This document shows, piece after piece, positions 61,061 through 64,000 of a stretch of DNA of 64,000 nt. The notes beneath the pieces are model-generated. The model searched no databases. It was not told where the DNA came from and saw only the letters and a program-made list of their open reading frames with translations. Location: contig NZ_BAFQ01000038.1 of assembly GCF_000308375.1 (NCBI RefSeq), forward strand, positions 1 to 64,000, in the 5' to 3' direction. The stretch comes from Nocardia aobensis NBRC 100429 (lineage in GTDB: Bacteria; Actinomycetota; Actinomycetes; Mycobacteriales; Mycobacteriaceae). The first letter of the stretch is position 1; each line of letters begins with the position of its first letter. The translations under genes were made by a program, and so were the position numbers.

Positions 61061-61259
61061 GGCTGTTCCTGCCCCTCGTGCGACGACCCGCGACGGCCGT
61101 ACCGCTGGACCGCCGCTGTCAGAAATACTGAGTCATCGCCGCGCCGCTCGTGTCGATCTCGGACGGATTCACCCCGCCGACCAGGGCATATCGCCTATAA
61201 CGGACGAATTGACGGCGCGCCCGGCGATGAATACGGCGGCCGCGCCTCGTCGCAACACC

Positions 61260-61811
61260 ATGGACACCATGCAGACGACCAACCTCGCCGAACTGTACGA
61301 TCTCGATCCGCTGGACTGGTCCGCCGTCGTGGCCGGTCTGAACGCCGGATTCCCGCAGGCGCCCGGGACGGGTGGCCCCGATCGGCACACCTGCTGGCTG
61401 GCCACGATCGATCCGGACGGCAGCCCACATGTCACCGCGGTGGGCGCACTGTGGGTGGACGGTGCCTTCTGGTTCGAAACCGGACCGCGAACACGCAAGG
61501 CCCGCAACATCTCTCGTGATCCGCGCTGCACGCTCAGCGTCGCACTGGACACGTTCGACCTCAGCGTGAACGGCACGGCCGAACGCGTCACCGACCCGGC
61601 GACGGTAGCGCAGCGGGCCGCCGACTGGGCCGCCGAGGGATGGCCGTGCCGCGTCGACGATTCCGGCGCGGCCCTGACCGCCGACTTCAGCGCGCCGTCG
61701 GCCGGCCCGCCGCCCTGGTACGTCTACCGCATCGCGGCGCACGCGGCGACGGCGCTGTCGACGGTCGAGCCGGGCGGGGCGACCCGCTGGCGGTTCGGCG
61801 AGCCGCGGTGA
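61260..61811 (+). CDS. Pyridoxamine 5'-phosphate oxidase family (split beta-barrel) protein
   Basis: 183 residues if started at ATG 61260; ATGs at 61227 and 61269 are in frame and none has a good ribosome-binding site. HTCWLATIDPDGSPHVTAVGALWVDG, FETGPRTRKARNISRDPRC and VNGTAERVTDP are the strands of the PPOx-like FMN or F420 binding barrel. Reaction unknown. Ends two bases from the stop of the convergent mycP. Together with the MFS gene it is an insertion in the ESX-4-like locus. Confidence 0.7.
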   Translation: MDTMQTTNLAELYDLDPLDWSAVVAGLNAGFPQAPGTGGPDRHTCWLATIDPDGSPHVTAVGALWVDGAFWFETGPRTRKARNISRDPRCTLSVALDTFDLSVNGTAERVTDPATVAQRAADWAAEGWPCRVDDSGAALTADFSAPSAGPPPWYVYRIAAHAATALSTVEPGGATRWRFGEPR

Positions 61812-61813
61812 AC

Positions 61814-63229
61814 TCACTCGCCGCGGTCGCCGAAGCGGCGGCGCAGCGGGAACGAGGCGAGATATCCGAGCACGGCGAGCACGCCGATGACACCGGTTCC
61901 GATCAGCGCCACATTGCGGGAGGTGTGATCGGGGGCCGGGGGCGTGGTCGGCACCGGAAGTTGCCAGCTCTTGGCGGCACTGGGCCGCTTGGGCGGCAAC
62001 GAGTTCGGAACCTGCGCGGTCAGCGCGGCCACCGGGTCGACCGCGCCGTATCCGACATACGGATTCCATCCCTCGGCGGGTGCGTGGGCGGTGGCCTCGA
62101 TGCGCTTGATGACGTCGAGCGCGCTGAGCTCCGGGAATCGGGCACGGACGAGGGCCGCCACGCCCGCGACATACGGTGCGGCGAAACTGGTTCCGGAGAT
62201 GGGCTCGGCCTTGCCCTGCTGATCCACCTTCGCGACGGCCGTCCCCTTGCTGCGCGGATCGTCCCAGTGCGGGTCGAGCGAGGTCAGATTCTCGCCGGGC
62301 GCCGCGACGCCGACCCACGGGCCGGGCACGGTGAACTTCGAGGGCTGGCCGTTGTCGTCGATCGAGCCGACCGACAGCACGTAGTCGTCCCACCGCGCGG
62401 GCGAGACGTTCATATCGACCTTGGTCCACGGATCGGCGCTCGGATCCAGCGGATCGATGACCGGGTTGGTCCCCTTGCATTTGTCGTTGTTGCCCGCGGC
62501 CGTGACGACCACGACGTTCTTCTCGACGGCGGCGTAATGCACCGCGGCGCCGAGGTCGTCGTCGGGAATCGCCCCGGCCTGACAGGCCACCTCGGACATG
62601 TTGATGACCGTCGCGCCCATATCGGCCGCCCGGCGCACCGCCTGCGCCAGGGTGTGGGTGGTCCCGTAGCCCTCGGGCATGGCGTCGGGCCCCTTGTCGC
62701 GGCCCGCGCCCTTCTTCTGGAAGTAGCTCGAGGTCTGCCGGATGCTCAGAATCTGCGCCTGCGGCGCCACACCCGAAAAGCCTTGTGCCGGAAGACGAGT
62801 CGCGGCGATGATGCCGGCCACGAAGGTCCCGTGCGCGTCGCAGTCGTCGGTGCCGTCGCCGGCGGAGACGTAGTCGCCGCCCGGGATGATGCCGGGCAGC
62901 CGGGGATGGCGCATCACACCGGTGTCGATCACCGCCACCAATTGCCCTGCGCCACTGGCGAACTGCCATGCCTTGTCCAGTTCCAGACTGCGCTGCGCGG
63001 TCGGCACGGTCGGACCGTCCCCGCCGGTGCTGGTGCTGGCGCAGGGTGAATTCGCCGGCTGCTCCGTGGCATCCGGTGGGGCCGGATTACCGCCGGACGG
63101 CAGCGCGCCCGGGTTCACCACCGGTTTGTCCGCGATCGCGGCGCCCGCACCCGTCGTGGCGCTCAGACCCAGCATCGCGACGACGGCAGCGACTCGAATT
63201 ACTCTGCGCCCGAACATTTTCGGATTCAT
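61814..63229 (-). CDS. mycP: Mycosin, type VII secretion subtilisin-like serine protease (ESX-4-like locus)
   Basis: 471 residues. Export signal at about 8-33, then a subtilase domain with Asp102 in AVIDTG, His133 in DAHGTFVAG and Ser348 in GTSFAAPYVAG, so the triad is complete. Pro-rich linker and a C-terminal membrane helix (about 438-460) with a basic end. It starts seven bases after the eccD stop on the minus strand, so eccD-mycP form an operon. No ESX substrate gene lies near it within the window. Confidence 0.92.
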   Translation of the reverse strand: MNPKMFGRRVIRVAAVVAMLGLSATTGAGAAIADKPVVNPGALPSGGNPAPPDATEQPANSPCASTSTGGDGPTVPTAQRSLELDKAWQFASGAGQLVAVIDTGVMRHPRLPGIIPGGDYVSAGDGTDDCDAHGTFVAGIIAATRLPAQGFSGVAPQAQILSIRQTSSYFQKKGAGRDKGPDAMPEGYGTTHTLAQAVRRAADMGATVINMSEVACQAGAIPDDDLGAAVHYAAVEKNVVVVTAAGNNDKCKGTNPVIDPLDPSADPWTKVDMNVSPARWDDYVLSVGSIDDNGQPSKFTVPGPWVGVAAPGENLTSLDPHWDDPRSKGTAVAKVDQQGKAEPISGTSFAAPYVAGVAALVRARFPELSALDVIKRIEATAHAPAEGWNPYVGYGAVDPVAALTAQVPNSLPPKRPSAAKSWQLPVPTTPPAPDHTSRNVALIGTGVIGVLAVLGYLASFPLRRRFGDRGE

Positions 63230-63236
63230 GCGCGGC

Positions 63237-64000
63237 TCAGAGCGATCGAACGAGCGTGTACAGCTCGGCTACCCAGAACACCAGCGGCAGGACGGCGGCC
63301 ACGAAGCCGTATTCCAGCAGCTCCACGGCGCGGCGCATCGGCGGCGTCGCCGACTGGTTCGGCACGATCGTGCCCAGGATCAGCGCGGCGATGAGCATCA
63401 CCATGGCGGCGCCGAACACCGCGAGCGGCTGTTCCACCACGAAGGCCGCGCCGATGGTCATGATCAGCAGGATGGCCGCACCGCCAGCGAGCAGCACCAC
63501 CGCCAGTTCGGCGCTGACGTAGGTGCGGCTGCGGAACATCAGCACCACCGCGCAGACCAGCGCCAGTGCGATACCGGGCCAATAGGGGCCGTCCGCGGAC
63601 GGATCGGTCGAGGCGAGCGCGCCGATCACGGTCACCAGGGTGGTCGCGCCGACCAGGCCGGCCAGATACATCCGGGCGCGTTCGGATTTCGTGCGCAGCA
63701 CATCCATGGTGGGCAGTGCGCGGTGGTCGTCGGGATCGTCCTCGGTGGGATCGATCGGAGTGCCGGGCGAAGGTACCGGCGGCAGTGGCAATTTCGCGAG
63801 CAGCATCGACACACGCGGCGCCAGCGACAGCGCGCCGAGCGCGAGCGCGGCGGCGACCGCGCCGATGGCCTTGACCGGCTGCGAGGTCAGCAGGCCGACC
63901 AACGCCGCCGGGATGGCGAACACGGAAAGTGTTGCGGCGCCGATGAACAGAGCCAGACCGACGCCGCTGACGCGCCAGGCCAGCAGTGCCGTCGCGCCGA
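63237..64000 (-). CDS. eccD: Type VII secretion integral membrane protein EccD, C-terminal part (ESX-4-like locus)
   Basis: Cut by the right window edge: the frame stays open to base 64000, so the start and the N-terminal ubiquitin-like domain are outside. Visible part has about seven membrane helices, the cytosolic loop LLAKLPLPPVPSPGTPIDPTED, which matches the AARLPVPPVPTAGGAIDPTD loop of the first EccD, and the final VLPLVFWVAELYTLVRSL. It lines the ESX pore. EccC would be expected further right. Confidence 0.88.
   Translation of the reverse strand, partial: GATALLAWRVSGVGLALFIGAATLSVFAIPAALVGLLTSQPVKAIGAVAAALALGALSLAPRVSMLLAKLPLPPVPSPGTPIDPTEDDPDDHRALPTMDVLRTKSERARMYLAGLVGATTLVTVIGALASTDPSADGPYWPGIALALVCAVVLMFRSRTYVSAELAVVLLAGGAAILLIMTIGAAFVVEQPLAVFGAAMVMLIAALILGTIVPNQSATPPMRRAVELLEYGFVAAVLPLVFWVAELYTLVRSL

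Noticed and set aside
63237..63923. A complete small membrane protein starting at 63923
   Set aside because: The frame continues open to base 64000 with hydrophobic sequence; it is the C-terminal part of EccD cut by the window edge.

Overview
The window is very GC-rich DNA (visibly around 70%, with strong G/C third-position bias) from a mycolic-acid-type actinomycete, most likely Nocardia or a close relative. Three things point there: two type VII (ESX) secretion loci with PE, PPE, WXG100, EspG and mycosin genes; an infA-rpmJ-rpsM-rpsK-rpsD-rpoA-rplQ-truA block of mycobacterial order directly beside an ESX-4-like locus; and GTG/TTG starts throughout. I recognised no tRNA, rRNA, insertion sequence or CRISPR array. 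No gene-free stretch exceeds 300 bases; the longest is 276 bases (44946-45221).

Layout. (1) 1-15608: the 3' part of a giant gene, open at the left edge, coding for more than 5200 residues. It looks like a multi-domain ESX-linked polymorphic toxin: a papain-like Cys-His-Asp domain, two related metallopeptidase-like domains (HExxH intact in one, broken in the other), a recurring beta-rich module, a His-rich tandem repeat and a C-terminal globular domain. (2) 15605-17337: a possible bridging mini-ORF and a large protein with immunity-like domains. (3) 17534-25729: a plus-strand run of probable ESX substrates and chaperones (EspB-like, EspG, two YbaB/EspL-like, EspC-like, an unknown Ala-rich protein, PE, PPE, a second EspG, EsxB, EsxA). 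(4) 25804-38230: the membrane machine eccE(-), eccB(+), eccA(-), eccD, mycP, eccC. Presence of EccA, EspG, PE and PPE places this system with the PE/PPE-type ESX loci rather than with ESX-4.

(5) 38232-46490: mixed genes: GNAT enzyme plus GntR regulator, DUF4254 protein, a free-standing ThrRS-type editing domain, a GlxA-like regulator, an EspI-like MinD/ParA ATPase that probably belongs to the ESX system, and an MFS carrier. (6) 46732-51648: the translation/transcription operon, whose spacers hold several strong RNA hairpins. (7) 51865-56425: a small heat-shock protein under a CIRCE element, an F420-type oxidoreductase, CsoR with its own operator, MtnP, an uncharacterised protein and an FMN reductase. 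(8) 56477 to the right edge: an ESX-4-like core, eccE(-), eccB(+), then an inserted MFS gene and a pyridoxamine-oxidase-like gene, then mycP(-) and eccD(-), the last cut by the window end.

How it fits together (inference): the first ESX locus encodes a complete core machine and a set of small partners, with the giant toxin and a candidate immunity protein upstream as the most likely effector pair. EspG proteins would chaperone PE/PPE-type substrates, EccC would sort substrates by their YxxxD/E tails, and EccA and the EspI-like ATPase would assist. The second locus is a separate ESX-4-like machine beside the rpoA operon, the same neighbourhood as in mycobacteria.
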